Positions 1-12,826 of a stretch of 64,000 nucleotides of DNA are shown piece by piece. The notes beneath the pieces were generated by a model that ran no database searches, was not told where the DNA came from, and saw only the letters and a program-made list of their open reading frames with translations. The position numbers and the translations under genes were made by a program. This DNA is from Gyromitra esculenta. Taxonomy: Eukaryota > Ascomycota > Pezizomycetes > Pezizales > Discinaceae. Location: assembly GCA_038503075.1 (NCBI GenBank), contig JBCAML010000019.1:1178001-1242000 (forward strand), read 5' to 3'. Every line of letters begins with the position of its first letter. Within the stretch, counting starts at the first letter, position 1.

Positions 1-1458
1 TTCCCCAGAATGATACCATTGGTATCGATCCCATGGTCGCGATCTCTTAACTATACACTACCCGCTCAAATCGAGCCTATCCCCGAACCCGTTCTCATCT
101 GAGGAGATCCGACAGCTGCACTTTTCACAACAAAATCTACACTGCAATACACGATATTGCGAAAAAAACCGCAGAGACCTTGGTAGGAATTTACCTGAAC
201 CTAGGTTTTCACGATTTCTATAAACCGGTTCTCATAGGAGGAGGGAGAGGGGAGAGAGAGAGAACGTAACACCACATATGCGGACGCCTACATACATATC
301 AAAGGGATATTCATACCAAAATACTTTCCCGTTACCCCGCACATATGCAAGGTACCTGTTCCAGATCCCCCTCCCCTCCCCCTTTCTTGCCATGAGCACA
401 AAAAAATAAATTCCGAGCATTCCCAAAGACTGAGAGCCGCGTCTTCGATGGATCTATGTTGGGATACACACGAAAACTAGGCATTGCAAACCAGACCAAG
501 CAGAAATGACCTCAGGTTTTTTCCCTCTCTTTCGCACGCGAAAAAAAAACCACCGCACGCCACATAAAAAAAAGTGAAACATCACAAAAGGAACGAAACT
601 CCCCCCCCCCCAAAGCATTACCGAAGGCAAAAAAAAGGTTTCCACAAATATTCCCTTGATTCCAGATCACATCATAATCCGCGCGTACATACCCACCCAC
701 CACCCACTGTTTCCGTCCGTCCTCTAACCAGCGTCTGCAGAGTTTTCCTGCTGCATCTGCAGTACCAGCGGCTCAAGATTCCTGCCTTGAGTAATATATC
801 GATAATGGTAGAGTTATATACGAACGCTAGTCTATTTCCGCCCGCCGGTCAGCCGGTCAACCGATCTCCGTCTCAATTGCAACGTCAAAAAGAGGAGCTC
901 CTCTCTCCTTCACAGTAGCAAGGAAACAGTCATCGGAGAAATTTTCTTTGCTGTGCCGCGCATGTACTCTACTAGATCTATGCCAGGTCAGATCCTTCCG
1001 ATCTGCCCATCGGCAATTGCGAGTTATGAGGGATCTCAACTCGAATGAGTACATGTGGACTTAATATCAAGTGTGCAGGCGGAGAACACCGAAAGCCACG
1101 AACAACCCCTGCGGTCTGTATTGTACTTCTAGAGCTTCTAGAGTATGCTCGCAAACCTAAACTTATATTACGTATTTCAGTTTTACCGAGTTAAACTACC
1201 GGCATTCTGTTTAATTTTATTTCGTATTCCATCGAAAAGGATTATCCTCATCCCCACTTTTAATTTTAATGATCAGGACGTCAACGTTAGCATTCTAAAA
1301 ACAAATTTGTGCCAAAGCGGCATGCGCAGCAATAAGAATTGCCACAAACGAAGAGCAAAAGCGCCCATTACGCTATCTAACGGTCAGTACCCGCTTGAGA
1401 GTCCGCCAAGAAACGGCCCTGACGATCCTCCGCAAGCTATCTCCGACCGTCCATCATG
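1..1458. other. Intergenic, no supported gene
   Basis: No coding signal is recognised here. The stretch holds a purine-rich run near 238-262 and a run of C near 601-611. Its right end is the 3' side of the arrestin gene. A minus-strand ATG in a good context at 34-32 stays open to the left edge, but only about eleven codons are visible, so no gene is called. Confidence 0.5.
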
Positions 1459-4181
1459 CTAAATCAGACTACCATGGTGCATTAAGTTAACCGAACCCCC
1501 CTCTGAATCCTTTCTAGCAACTCTAGAGCCATTAGCGAACACGGAAACACCACTAGACCTTCTCCTTTCAGCGTCTCTATACTGCTTTTGCTGCTCTTCG
1601 CGAATCTCTTTCTGTTGCTCAGGACCCATTCCGGCAGCCCATGGGTCACCAGGTCCTAGACCAGGCACCTCAATATTAAGCCTTCGGGGGTCTTCCAAAG
1701 TGATCCTTCTCTTTTTCTGACTAGGGTCTGACTGCTTATTGTGTCTACGAGACTTTTCTTTTGCTTCGACTAACTTAGGTGTCTTGTCGCCAAGTCCGTG
1801 AATCAGTACTCCTGAACTATGACCACTAGAAGAGTGTCTTTTGGGAGCAATGTCGTGGCTGCTATGCTTGTAGCTGTATTTATGCCTAAGTGAGCCTTTG
1901 CGCTCCGGGATTAGTGCGCCCTCCCTAGGTGCTGCAAATACACGGCCAGAGATGTTGTATCCGGGCTTAGTACCATACTTTTCTCCGAAAGCCTCGGCGA
2001 CTTGGGAGAGATGGTTAGGCATAATATCGAGTGAGTTCTATGTAAATCAGGCCGACTATGATGTTAATAGGCAAGCATGGAAACGAAAAAGGAATATTGC
2101 AAACCATATGGATGATAGTCAAAGGAAGTTGAACCCGTATAGTTTTCCTAAGGGTATCGAAAATAGATGTATCAGCACCAAAATCGATGTCTACATAGTA
2201 TCAGATAGAAAGGTACACACGCAGCACGTGTGCAAACCGCAATGTCCACAAAATACTTGACCTCAAAAAACCTGCCCATCTTTACAGAGAGCTGGTTTCT
2301 AGGAATATCGATCTCGCAAGTCATAACATCCAGCTGACTGCCTTTGACACCCCTCCAACGTGTCCCAACGTTCACTTCAGAGGCCGCGAGTGTTTTCCGT
2401 TCAATCCAGCTCGGCACTCTCAAATGCCCAGCCGATTTATTTTCCGCCAGAGCCACGGTCTGCGCACAAAAATTCCACTCAGAAAGGCCCGTCCTTCTCA
2501 TGAAAAAAAGAATTAAAGAAAAAAGAAAAGAAAAAAGCAATCAATGACAACACGAACCAAGAGGGAAAAAAAAGACCCACATTTTTATAAGCTAGTATAT
2601 GCCGTCTTAGTTTCAATCGGATGGTATTAACTCTCCTGCGTGTATTGTTCACGATATTCACGTCGACGTACGCAACGGTTCCCGAAACCCATACAGCGCG
2701 GTGTAACCCTGCCGTGACCTTCAACGTGTCGTGGCCTCCCCACCTTAATGCGCCTTCTTCCGTCGCGAGCAGCGGAGTATCTAGTGGAAGCAAGGCTCTC
2801 TCTGGATCTAAGGCGGAGATCACGCGGATGTCCCTGCAGCAGCGAATTATGCTTTTGACTCCATTGACCATAATCATTACGGTCCTATGATCCAAAATTC
2901 AGCCCCGCATTCGTTTCCTTTCTCTTACTCCCGTATCTTCTTTTTTTCCTCGTTACGCCTTATTCTTGAGAAAAGAAGAAAAATCCCAAATGCAAGGCTA
3001 GTGATTTTTCATACCCGTGAACAATGTATCTTATCCGAGCTCTCACAGACTGGAATGGCCCCGGACCAACATTGAGCGGAAGGTTTAGACGAAAGGGGAG
3101 AAAGGACTGGGACGGTTTAACCTTCCAGAAAGTTTTCTGGTCAAAGTCTGTAGCGAGAAGTATGGCTGGTGGCGGTGGGTGATCATCGTCGATGAGTTCG
3201 CTGGCGATGCTCATAAAAATTGTTTTACGGGAAAATGAAAGCTCTGCATATCAGATGAACATATGACCAAGAAAAGAAAAGAATTAACTGGAATTTTCAG
3301 AGAATAGAGGAATACTTTCCTTCCACCCCAATGATATCAATTCCCACTCGCCCCAATCTGATATCGTCTAAACGGGTTCCCCGAATATGGATATTGAGTC
3401 TACCATCTACACAGCCACCGCCAACGTACAGCGGAGACATGGTCGCTACATTCATAGTTATCCTAGGGCTAAATATTACTGGGTAATCCAATAATTCCAA
3501 TGGAGCCATTGGGCGGACAAACGTCTTGGCTATGGGAGGAGGATTTGTATCCTCTACATTGACGCTTTCTCCATCAAGGTGTCTCGGAGGTGCGCGACTT
3601 ATTGCCGTGTTGCCATGGCCACGATTGTTTTCATGACTTGATCGGCCGGTCCCGAACCGGTCTGTGTAACGTATTGACTGCCGAAGAGGCGTCGGCGGAC
3701 GGTCCATAATATGTTCTGGAGAAATCACCAACCGTTCAGAGGCTTCTTTGATGTCGTCCAGCGGGAATACTCCGCGATTAAACGTATCGTCGAGATTAGG
3801 GACGTCGATCATATAGTCAAGATCTGCGAGCATTGCGCGACCAAATGATGCCCTATGACCGATATCGGGCGGTTGATCCTGTTTTGGTGGAGCATCTATC
3901 GACAAGCCGAATCAGATACTCGGGCCAAGCATACTATCTAGTGAGATAAAGTAACCCACTTGAATGAATCGATACATTACTAACAAGCTCATTTGAAGCT
4001 ATAGGCCTTCGGCGACGAGAATCTGAAATTTCTTAGGACACAAGGCAAGCAGATATGGATAGTAATCCGCAGCCGTACCAGAATGATATTCCTGGCGAGA
4101 TGGTTGGTGAGCTTGGTTACTAGTTCGAGGTCGGCCCGACCACGTTCCAGTCCCACCACGAATGATCTTTGGTGAAGCCAT
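1459..4181 (-). CDS. Arrestin-domain protein (arrestin N and C domains), 7 exons
   Basis: Predicted cytosolic trafficking adaptor of about 690 aa. Fungal arrestin-domain proteins recruit Rsp5-type ubiquitin ligases to membrane transporters. Exons on the minus strand: 4181-4079, 3895 to about 3327/3316, about 3241-3015, 2884-2581, 2459-2221, 2147-2105, 2037-1459. The arrestin-N part reads through PVIFSPRITMNVATMSPLYV and continues over an intron into ELIDDDHPPPP and LPFRLNLPLNVGPGPF. The arrestin-C part includes LKVTAGLHRAVWVSGTVAYV, WIERKTLAASEV, VQLPLTIIHM and NSLDIMPNHLSQVAEAF, joined across the expected introns. The C-terminal 190 residues are basic and disordered. The start MASPKIIRGG is chosen because its exon ends in GTACGG at a phase that matches the acceptor at 3896; no ATG exists in the second exon upstream of the domain. 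The exon 2/3 junction is ambiguous: donor GTGGAA keeps frame, while GTATTC does not fit a nearby acceptor. The family call is firm; the targets are unknown. Confidence 0.85.
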
Positions 4182-6207
4182 AGTTTCATCTTTTACAAAG
4201 AGTAAGTGGTAAGTTCCACACAAAGGAGGTCTCCACGAGGCGAACCTGGAGGGGATTGGATAATCACTCTCAGCCCTGTTAACACAGGATTTTTTTTCTT
4301 TCTTTTAGCTACAAGCTACAACACTGATGTGATGAAACGTGCGATATATTCGTACCTTGGCGTACCTGAGCTTCAGATGAACTTGACCTTGGCTCAATCT
4401 CTGTTAAGAGTGGAGAAGGCTGAGGAACAAACGCCCGACTCTAGTTCACCCATGATCATGTGAGCTGTATGGACGTCATGAAGGCGTGGGATGATTGCGC
4501 ATCAGATACTGCGTCCCAAGGCTTTGGTTGGGGGGGAGGAAATTTTTATGTACCTCTGGTGACGAAGACGACATATACGACTACCTACGGCACTGTGGAG
4601 ATGGGGGAAGATGGGAGTGTGGGGGCAGAGGGCGTGGGAGGTGATGACGAGCTTGAGATGTGGGTGTGGGGGGACAATTGGGGATGAAAAGAAGCACAAG
4701 AGAAGGAGAAGGTTTTACATCTAGGGGGGTAAGGCAACGCTGGGCGTGAAAAGTGTGGAGAGACCCTGAATTCTGAAGACTTCTAAAACAGAGAGAATTT
4801 GAGAGTTATCTACGGAAGCAATTTGGGCACAGGTATGGTGTACGCGTGTAAATTAGAGTACACAGTCTACGTACTCTCGCGGCCAAAAAAGAAACAAGCA
4901 CATAGGGAAAAAAACGCTCCCCGCGGAGAAGCAAAGAAAGGGTAAAAAAAAAGGCAGATCGGAATGAAACCTCTGCCCGTTGCGTTGTATCACACACGGC
5001 CTCAGCCGGGCCAGCTGCGCTCTGTGCGGTGCAGGCAGGAAACTGAGACGACAGAAAAATGCGGGGAAAGATCCTAGCACGACACAGGAGCAACTCCTAT
5101 GGGTCGATATTTTTAGGGTAAACCCTATTTCAATTGAAATTGGTCCCTGGGTATCAGATTCTCATGTTGGACTTGTAGGTCGTGTCGACTCGCAGATCCA
5201 CGAGTTTCAGGGGCGGCTCTGCTTGTTAGGTTCGACAAGGTTTGGACGATTTCTGAGTTGGGTCCAGGGAACCGGGACTAGCCAGTGGAGGTTGGTGAGC
5301 GGAGGCTGCAGCGTACGCCCTGCTCACCACTTTTCAAACAGCATGAAAGTAGCATCGAGCATCTGCGCGGAACAGAAAGAAGGTCTTGCGTCCCTTGAAG
5401 TAAAATTTTTTTGGCTAGCATCGGAGGTGGCCGTCGCTCGTGACCCTACCCAAGATGACAGGGCTAGACTAGCCAATCAGAGAACTGCGACTAGCATTTT
5501 GCCGGAAGCGTTTGCCGTTTTCTGTTGCCCGTGTTTTCCATTCGTGTGGTCGGCGACAAGGTCTCTCTTAGTGGTGTGGTCACTTGGTGTGTGGCACGAC
5601 GTGGTTGCAGCGAGTGATGGCAGTGGATAGGGTGCTAGATCATGACGCTGGCAGATGAATCTCTGTGGAAGTGATTCCTTCTGCCTTCGATACTGAGTGA
5701 GACTCTCTCGCTCTCACCATTTCTTTTCAGCACCTTCTGACATGGTCCAGGCTGATGGTGTTGCGTCGAGCGTGCCACTCAATCCCTAGATCGTTTTTTG
5801 GTTGCTTTTTCCCAAGTCAGTTCTTTCCCAGAAATTTTGACTTTTAATGTTTGCGCTGCTGCCCACGACCCCACGTTTTGCCGCTACCGAATTAGACTGG
5901 GTCATTCTGGCAGCCTGCGAATTGAAATTGCAGCACTGGTCCTTTTCCCCACTTTTTTTTCTCTGCACATCATCGTCGTTCCTCCCCTGCTGTTGCTCCT
6001 GCCTTGGCCTGCCTGGTCTTAATTCTTCTCTACCCATCCCTATTGTTATTCCCTGCTCTCCATGTCTTTGTGTCCACCAACCATCCCAACTTTCCCCCCG
6101 TCTCCAAAAAAGCTTCATAACCACCATCCATCTACCTCCTTCACCTTCTGACTCTTTTCCCATCTAGCAGTAAGCCAACTAGCACTTTCGAATCGAAATC
6201 ACTCGCA
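4182..6207. other. Intergenic / kapC 5' region
   Basis: A 650-nt open frame at 4980-5630 (+) lacks an early ATG and has no recognisable domain, so it is not called. From about 5940 to 6160 the sequence is pyrimidine-rich, as is usual in leaders of fungal regulatory genes, and probably forms the kapC promoter and 5' UTR. Confidence 0.5.
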
Positions 6208-7453
6208 ATGGCCGCCGCAGTCAAAACTTCTCCTCCGCACTCTTCGGCTTCCTCTGCCTCGTCGCCCGAGGCGACGACGGCAGAGCAGACCCAGTTTCCA
6301 ACTCAGAAGAGGAAGGGTGGGAGAAAACCAGTGTATGCAACGCAGGAAGAGAGGAAGATGAGAAATAGAGCTGCTCAGGCTGGTAAGCGGTTTCGTTCTT
6401 ATCTTTATACACTGGGTTCTGTGAACAGCAGTTGGCTACCCAATTCCTATGTGTCATCGAAAATGTGGGTCTGCATTTATCTTGACGTTTCCGTTGACAC
6501 ATCAAAATAGCGTTCCGTGAGAGACGAACTGAATACATCAAGCATCTTGAAGCAACGATTAAGCATCATGAAGAAACTCTATCTAGTCTTCAACAATCAT
6601 CACGCAATGCTGCTGATGAGGTGCTTATGCTTCGGTACAAAAACTCGTTGCTGGAGAGGATATTGCTTGAGAAGGGCATCGATGTCACTGCTGAGTTGCG
6701 AGCTTTTGCACAGTATGACGACACCGGCAGGGCTGCACCTGCACCACCACAGCCAATGCCTCAAGCTATCCCTCGCCAACAACAACCAATCCAGCAGCAT
6801 CCTGCACTACGACCAATGCACGGGCCAATCGTTCAGAAGCGTCCATCCATCAATCCTCCTCCTGATGCCCTCTACATCAAGACCAGCCCCTTGCTCAGAC
6901 CAAATCATTCTCGAACATCTTCGCCTTCTATGGCCATCCCAACACCTCCAGACCAATCAGCATTTCAGATGCCCCAGAGCGTAGTCACGACCCCTACAGC
7001 TCCTCAGGATTTTCCACACCCAGGAATACCAATGGGTCAATCATTTTATCCTTCACCATTCCAATCTCATATGGAAGAGCTCGGCAAGCTACCCCGTGTA
7101 CTTCCCATCCTTCAATTTTCTGTTATGAAAGAGCCCGGCCATCCTAGATTGATTGATGTGTGTTCGTAGACCAGGAATACGATGCGGAACTCCTAGAGAG
7201 TAACAACGACGATACGCAAGAGTCCCTTGACGCCGATAGTCAGACTCCCGGCACCCCGGTGAATGATATGAGTAACTGTATGGGCATGCCACAGCAGGCC
7301 CAACAGCAACACCAACAAGGAATCTATAATAATGTTAGAAACCTCGATTTTTCACTCGATTCGATGTTTGCTACAGACCCGACCCCGAATAGCGCAGGCG
7401 GTCTAACGGATGGTATGGTGAGGCAGTATAATATCCCGTTCAGTTTCAGATGA
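6208..7453 (+). CDS. kapC: KapC-like bZIP transcription factor, 3 exons
   Basis: Predicted nuclear bZIP transcription factor of 347 aa. Exons are 6208-6382, 6511-7095 and 7170-7453. Residues about 34-45 carry KRKGGRKPVYATQEER, followed by the basic region NRAAQAAFRERR (about 53-64). The zipper segment includes YIKHLEATIKHHEE and LMLRYKNSLLERILLEKGID. This combination is the hallmark of the fungal KapC group. Family members usually read NRQAQAAFRERR, so the Q to A change is a small local difference. The first intron cuts the basic region after RAAQA. The rest is Pro/Gln-rich and disordered, with a Q-rich patch MPQQAQQQHQQ near the end. The start ATG follows a pyrimidine-rich leader. Its target genes are not shown by the sequence. 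The bZIP assignment is very secure; the exact third-exon junction is inferred from frame and GTGTAC...TAG. Confidence 0.9.
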
Positions 7454-10400
7454 GCACGAATTCGCATATGCATCAAATGTGAGATGGATATCAGGCAAGT
7501 AATTCCTCTGGTCAATGATTATGATGGAACTAGGCATCCTATTGATTATGTCTATACAGTAACCGAGTATCTTTTTGTGTTATATGGCGTCAACGTATAT
7601 TTATTTTCTTTTGTTCAGGATTTACGCGAGTGCTGCCGCACTTTTCGGCAATTCCATGATACTTCCAGTACAAAAATTTTCCTGCCGTATCGAGTATCGA
7701 CCTTTCTAATCTCGGGAGCTCTCCGTTCTTTACGGAATTGTACCATAATCTTTCGGCCGAAACTCTACACTCGATTCAACTCGATCGACCCAACGGCGGT
7801 GGTTCTTTTTATGTCATTTTATTGGAGATACTTTTCTTTACGGGTTGTCGACTGCAGGCTCCGGGTGTTGCATGTTGTGAAAAAGGTGAAAAGGCGTATT
7901 TGGATTTTTTTTTTTTCTCTTTTGGATTTTGCTTTTCGGCGGAGGGGGCGAATCGTATTTGGAAAATGCACAAAAAAAAGGTGTTTTGATTGTTTTTTTG
8001 ATTGAAGTCTTGGCCTTTTTCTTTTCCCCTTTTGGCGGAACGAGTGGAGAAAAGTTGTCTGTTTTTGTTTTTGCATCGCGATTGTATTTATTGCTATTGT
8101 ACAAGTCCTAGGTCGGGGTCTACATGTAGTTATACATGTATAAGATTTTTGAAGACGTTCTTTCTTTCAGGGTTCGTCTACTTTATCTTTCGATTTCTTT
8201 AGCCCGAACCTTTATTGCAGCGTCCTTACTTTATCTTAAGTGTTTTATTGCCAATCCTACGAAGAAGGAATTAACCTTTACAACACAGCACAGTGGTTCG
8301 CTCTAGCAGGAATACAAGAGGAGGCTGAACGATCGAGGTGTAATGATAAACGGATTGGGATGTTTGGGTATGCATTGGGAATGATTCCATCGCAGAACGG
8401 AGCAGGGAAGAGGAAGAACAAGGTCTGCCGACACAAGATTGAAAGAGGTAGGAGGGCGAGAAGAGAAATTGGAAGCGGGATGGGAGGGAGAGGGAGAGGG
8501 GTGAGTGGGGTGATTGAGTGAACGAATCGGTCAATGGAAGGGTGGAGAGAAGGTACAGGAAAGATTGAGTGGTCGATGACGAGGGAAATTGGGGTTGCTG
8601 GGGGATACATCAGGAACGACGCTGGCCAATCGAATTCGAACGTGCTTGGCGATATATCACTAAATATCACTCGTGATAGATTTTCGGTAGGAACACTCAA
8701 GTAAGTAAGTAAATTTCATTTACGCGGTAGGAACACTCAAGTCCGACTAAGCAAATTTGAAGATGGCGGGTAGATTTAACTAGCTTGCTCAGAGATCTAG
8801 CAAAATGAGTTCATAGTTGGGCATCTGAGGAAGGGAATATAGCCATGGGAAAACGTGGGTTGAGGTTGACATCTAGAGAAACGCCTTCTGCCTATTTTTA
8901 TCTCATGGCTTTCTAGAATACCGGTTTTTCCATGGCAGCAGACTAATTCCAGTTAGAGCTTTGGGGCTGTTATCCTCTCCCCATTGTGTTAATCACTGTG
9001 CTGGTCTCTGTACATTCGTATTGTTTGGGGTTACCAAGACGTTTTATTGTGTCATTTCATATAGCGTCGATCATATTACGATCATCATGAATCATGTCGG
9101 CTACATCTAATCAAGAAATACGTATCCCTCGATGAGCAGCTCATCTTGAGGGTTAAATGCGGCCAGGAGTGACATCCGGTGACGCAACAAAACGAAATCA
9201 CAATGTCTCAGAACCCTGAATGAGGACACGTTAAACGAGCGAAACGTCCTTGGTGGGCTTTATCTCTTCCGGCCCGTGCGTCTGGCCCAAACCTTATCTC
9301 GCAGACCCGCATTGATATCTCCGCGGGCCAAAACCCTGCCACCAAGGCGCCGCCGGCGCGGTGGTTGTCATCCAGACTCATGATCACTCGTGTTCTCTGG
9401 ACCGCTTGATACCCGCGCTCGGGTTCCTGAAACATGATAAAAGCTGCCAATGTCCCACATGATTAATTCTTCATTTCAAGGAAGTTTTTTTTTTTTGCAT
9501 GGAAGGCCCCTATTATGAGTGGATACCACTTCCAGATCTTCGGTAGGCTGAGATGCCGATGGGTGAAACTATTATGGTTTACTCCGTTTCGAGGTATTCA
9601 TCCGTGGGCTGTGTGATGTTTTCGGAGCTGGGGTTAGGGTAATTTAATCATAAGCCGTCACTCGTGCGAAATGGGACCGGGGCCGGCCGTTTTAATTTGG
9701 TTGTTAGGCACGTGTGGGGGCCAACCGCCCTTGAATGGCGGAGGTCAAACAGCCACTTAATACGCAAAATAACTATAACCGTTTCCCAGAGGAGGACTTT
9801 TCGTTCAATCTCATTGGGAAAAATGGGGAATCCTTGGATGTTGGAGACGATAGGAGTATTTTTTTCTGCTTTGTAAGGTTGTGGCTGGAACCCCAAATCG
9901 CCTTACAACTGCCAGCCCCACGACGAGTTTGGTGCTGGTAGATGAGTAACACACATGCTCTTTCTATCTTTATGATGTCATTAGGTTCAAGCCTAGACTT
10001 GATGCCATTTTAGACCGATGTCTGATTCCCTCACTCCTGCCTTGGTAGCACGCTTCACATCTTCCCTAAAACAGGCCCCACAAAGTGATCACTAGGCCAG
10101 AGGCGAGGCCACACGTCTTGAATCAGCACTCCGCTTTTCACCATATCTTTAACCTGCAATCAACGAGCAATCTTATAAGCCACTGACAGGACGAAGAGAG
10201 ATACTCTCCGGGCATAGCATAGCAGTAGACTGGCTCCCTCCGGCACTCTTATTATTTTTCTCTTAGGCTACAATATCATTAACGAAGAAGGGCCTCGCGA
10301 GGATAACGGAACTAAAACCGAGGTCTTACACAACAGCATCTCTGGTGTGACCTCAGGGTGTTCGAATGCAGACTTTTTTGAAAAGCGGGTTCTTGGGTTA

Positions 10401-12826
10401 TATGTGGATTTTAGCTATAGGTGGATGAATTGGTAGCGAATGGGCTTCACCATCGAACTATGATCGGCCGGTATGAACGAGAGGGGCCCTTTGAAGTAGG
10501 TTGCTCTCGAGGGATTGACGAGGAAGGGTGATGTTTGGTTCGTGAGATTAGCTTTTATCGTACATGAGGCATAGGCTTCTTAGGTGGATGTAGGGGTGCT
10601 TGAGGAGAGTACCCGAGAGAACTCTTCTTTATTGAAATGGGACAGTACTCTTAGTTATGGAGAAACTTGATAGGGACGTATTATAACAAGCCGTTTCCTC
10701 TTACATTTCCTCGATACCCTATCCCAGAGCCGTAAGAGAGAATAGTGTACTATTTCAGTCAAAGGTTCAGTAACGTGTTGCCCAGGTTACGAACTTGACT
10801 GAACTCCGGTACCAGAAATGTAACTGTAAAAAAATAGATGGTAAACTGAGGTTGTCTGAAGCGGATATATGCTAAAATTCACTATGTGAATAAATGGCTG
10901 ATTTACGTTGATCGCCTTCTTCATTCCTGTGAACTGAACTCCCCGATAAAGCTGGAACTAGGAACATGCTACTGATGAACTGAGATTATCTGTAAGCTCC
11001 ACAAACCTACGACCCTTTGACCAAAATAATACAGTATCTGTAATTAAATCCTCTACGACAGTTGAATTAATGTTCGCTCTACGATCAACACAATGTATGG
11101 CGATCTAGGCTGGGATCATTTTAAAAATGCCCCTTCAATGAGTGGGGCATTGTCGTTAATGGATTGCGTTGTGTGAAGGGATTACAGGAAATTTAGAGAT
11201 CGAGAATTGGTTGATTTTCTCGCTCAGGCTCTACAGGCCCGAATATATAGAGAAGCACACGCATACTAGTACGCTGAAAACTCTTCAACTCCGGGACTCC
11301 CGTTCTCGTCCCTAGCACTACTATGGCCCGCCTCCGGCACCCAGCTAGAAAGCCTTTTCCAACAGGAATCACCGCTAAATAATCGAGTGAGATTTTATGA
11401 CGAAATTGCTACATCAACCTTTAAGTTTGCGCGTGGGGATGGCTATTTGTCCGGCAGCATTATTAAAAGCGAGGATACTAGAAACAATCTTGTATCCTCC
11501 TTGGGCGACCCCTTATTTCGGGCGCCTCGCCAACTGCAGTGAGATACGAAGCTGCCTAGTAGCGATTTGAACTTCCGTGAGAACAACTTAAGCGCTGCAG
11601 CTGCAGCTGGGGATGATAGTTACAGGATGAAACATGTGTCTACACCACCGTGCACCCCTTGCCCCGTGAGAGTTGATGTGGCGGGGCCTGGTGCGCTGTT
11701 TCTCTCGATGGGGGTCTTGCTTCTCTATATGTTATTAGTTTACTCTGCTTGGACTTGTATTTGTAAGCTAAAAAATAAAAAATAAAAAAAACATCGACAC
11801 CCTGAAGCTAGATTGTTTGGATAATGGAATAATATTTACTAATTTCTCCGATACATGATCATAATGCAGTACCTAACAGTATGTCGTACGTATATCATTA
11901 CCCTGCATGCAATTCTCAATTATCGCCATGTTGAAATATTGCCATTCGCTGTAGTTAATCAGGCTATCAGTAATCAATAATACATATTCCTATTCACAAA
12001 ATTTACTGAAGCGCAGTGTAGATATCCACTCAAACAGGGTGAAACAAAACTACTGCACCATTCTCTCCTCTCCTTCTTGATGACTGTATCTTGGATCCCC
12101 CCCCCAAAAAAAACAAAACAAAAAACAGTAAAGTTGGCTGACATCGATCACCCTAACGTGGTTAGCACTGTAAAGGGCGGCCACGTGGAGATCTTGGGTA
12201 GTTTTCCAACATTTTTTTGTTCTAATTTAGCTTTTGCACCATATACTCGCTTGGCTACGATCCCCGTACTCTACATGGTTGGGACCCAAAAATATGGATC
12301 ACGTTATTTGAGTGTGATTAGGTTTAGGGTTCGGGATAGCCACGCTGCCATTTATAGAACTTTACTCCGGCAACCCAGGTGGTTTATTTGCAGCCATTGG
12401 TAAAATCTCTGCTGTGTTGGAGAATTTGTTGTTTGAGGGAGGAAGGAGTTATAGGGGCATTCACAAGAACAGAAATTTGCGAGCTTGTTCAGTTCGGTTT
12501 TTTATACATGCATCGTACTTGAAAACCGTGATATTGATATGTAGGTACAGCCCAGTACCTATCCTAAATAGAGGAATGGTGATAGCTATATAGTAAGCGC
12601 ACCAAGCAGCCTTACTGCATATCATGGCCCTCTTTCAGGGACGACTCGTCGTTACCAAAGTGTCTTCACCACTAAATAGTAAAAACCTCACCCCGGACAA
12701 AAAAAAAATCGCTCCGAAATCCTGCTATACTATCTTAGTTATCCCTAATGATCCCTGTAAATCATCAGCTAAATACAGCGGAGCTCCCGACCACGCTCAT
12801 GTAAAGTGTGTTGTATGAGGTAGATA
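7454..12826. other. Gene-poor 5.4 kb interval
   Basis: No gene could be supported. The first 800 bases are T-rich and are probably the kapC 3' UTR. A short imperfect duplication lies at 8685-8742 (listed separately). Open frames at 8278-8700, 9208-9450, 11567-11785 and 12077-12403 lack ATG, conserved motifs or sensible intron partners. The frame at 11567 contains one hydrophobic stretch but is only about 50 codons from its first ATG (11627). Confidence 0.5.
8685..8742. repeat. Imperfect 40-bp tandem duplication
   Basis: The 18-mer CGGTAGGAACACTCAAGT occurs at 8685-8702 and again at 8725-8742, exactly 40 bases apart. The bases following each copy are also related (GTAAGTAAATTTCA versus ACTAAGCAAATTTGA). 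It lies in non-coding sequence. Confidence 0.8.

Noticed and set aside
1..34. Minus-strand ATG open to the left edge
   Set aside because: Only about eleven codons are visible; a gene leaving the window is possible but cannot be supported.
4980..5630. 216-codon open frame (+)
   Set aside because: It starts at TTG, its first ATG is far inside (about 5344), and it has no motif. It lies in the presumed kapC promoter, and a frame of this length is only mildly unlikely by chance.
11567..11785. 72-codon frame with one hydrophobic segment (+)
   Set aside because: It starts at TTG, and only about 50 codons follow the first ATG. A single hydrophobic run in AT-rich DNA is weak evidence.
12310..12345. 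TTAGGTTTAGGG telomere-like run
   Set aside because: Too short and degenerate for an interstitial telomere; single occurrence without array.
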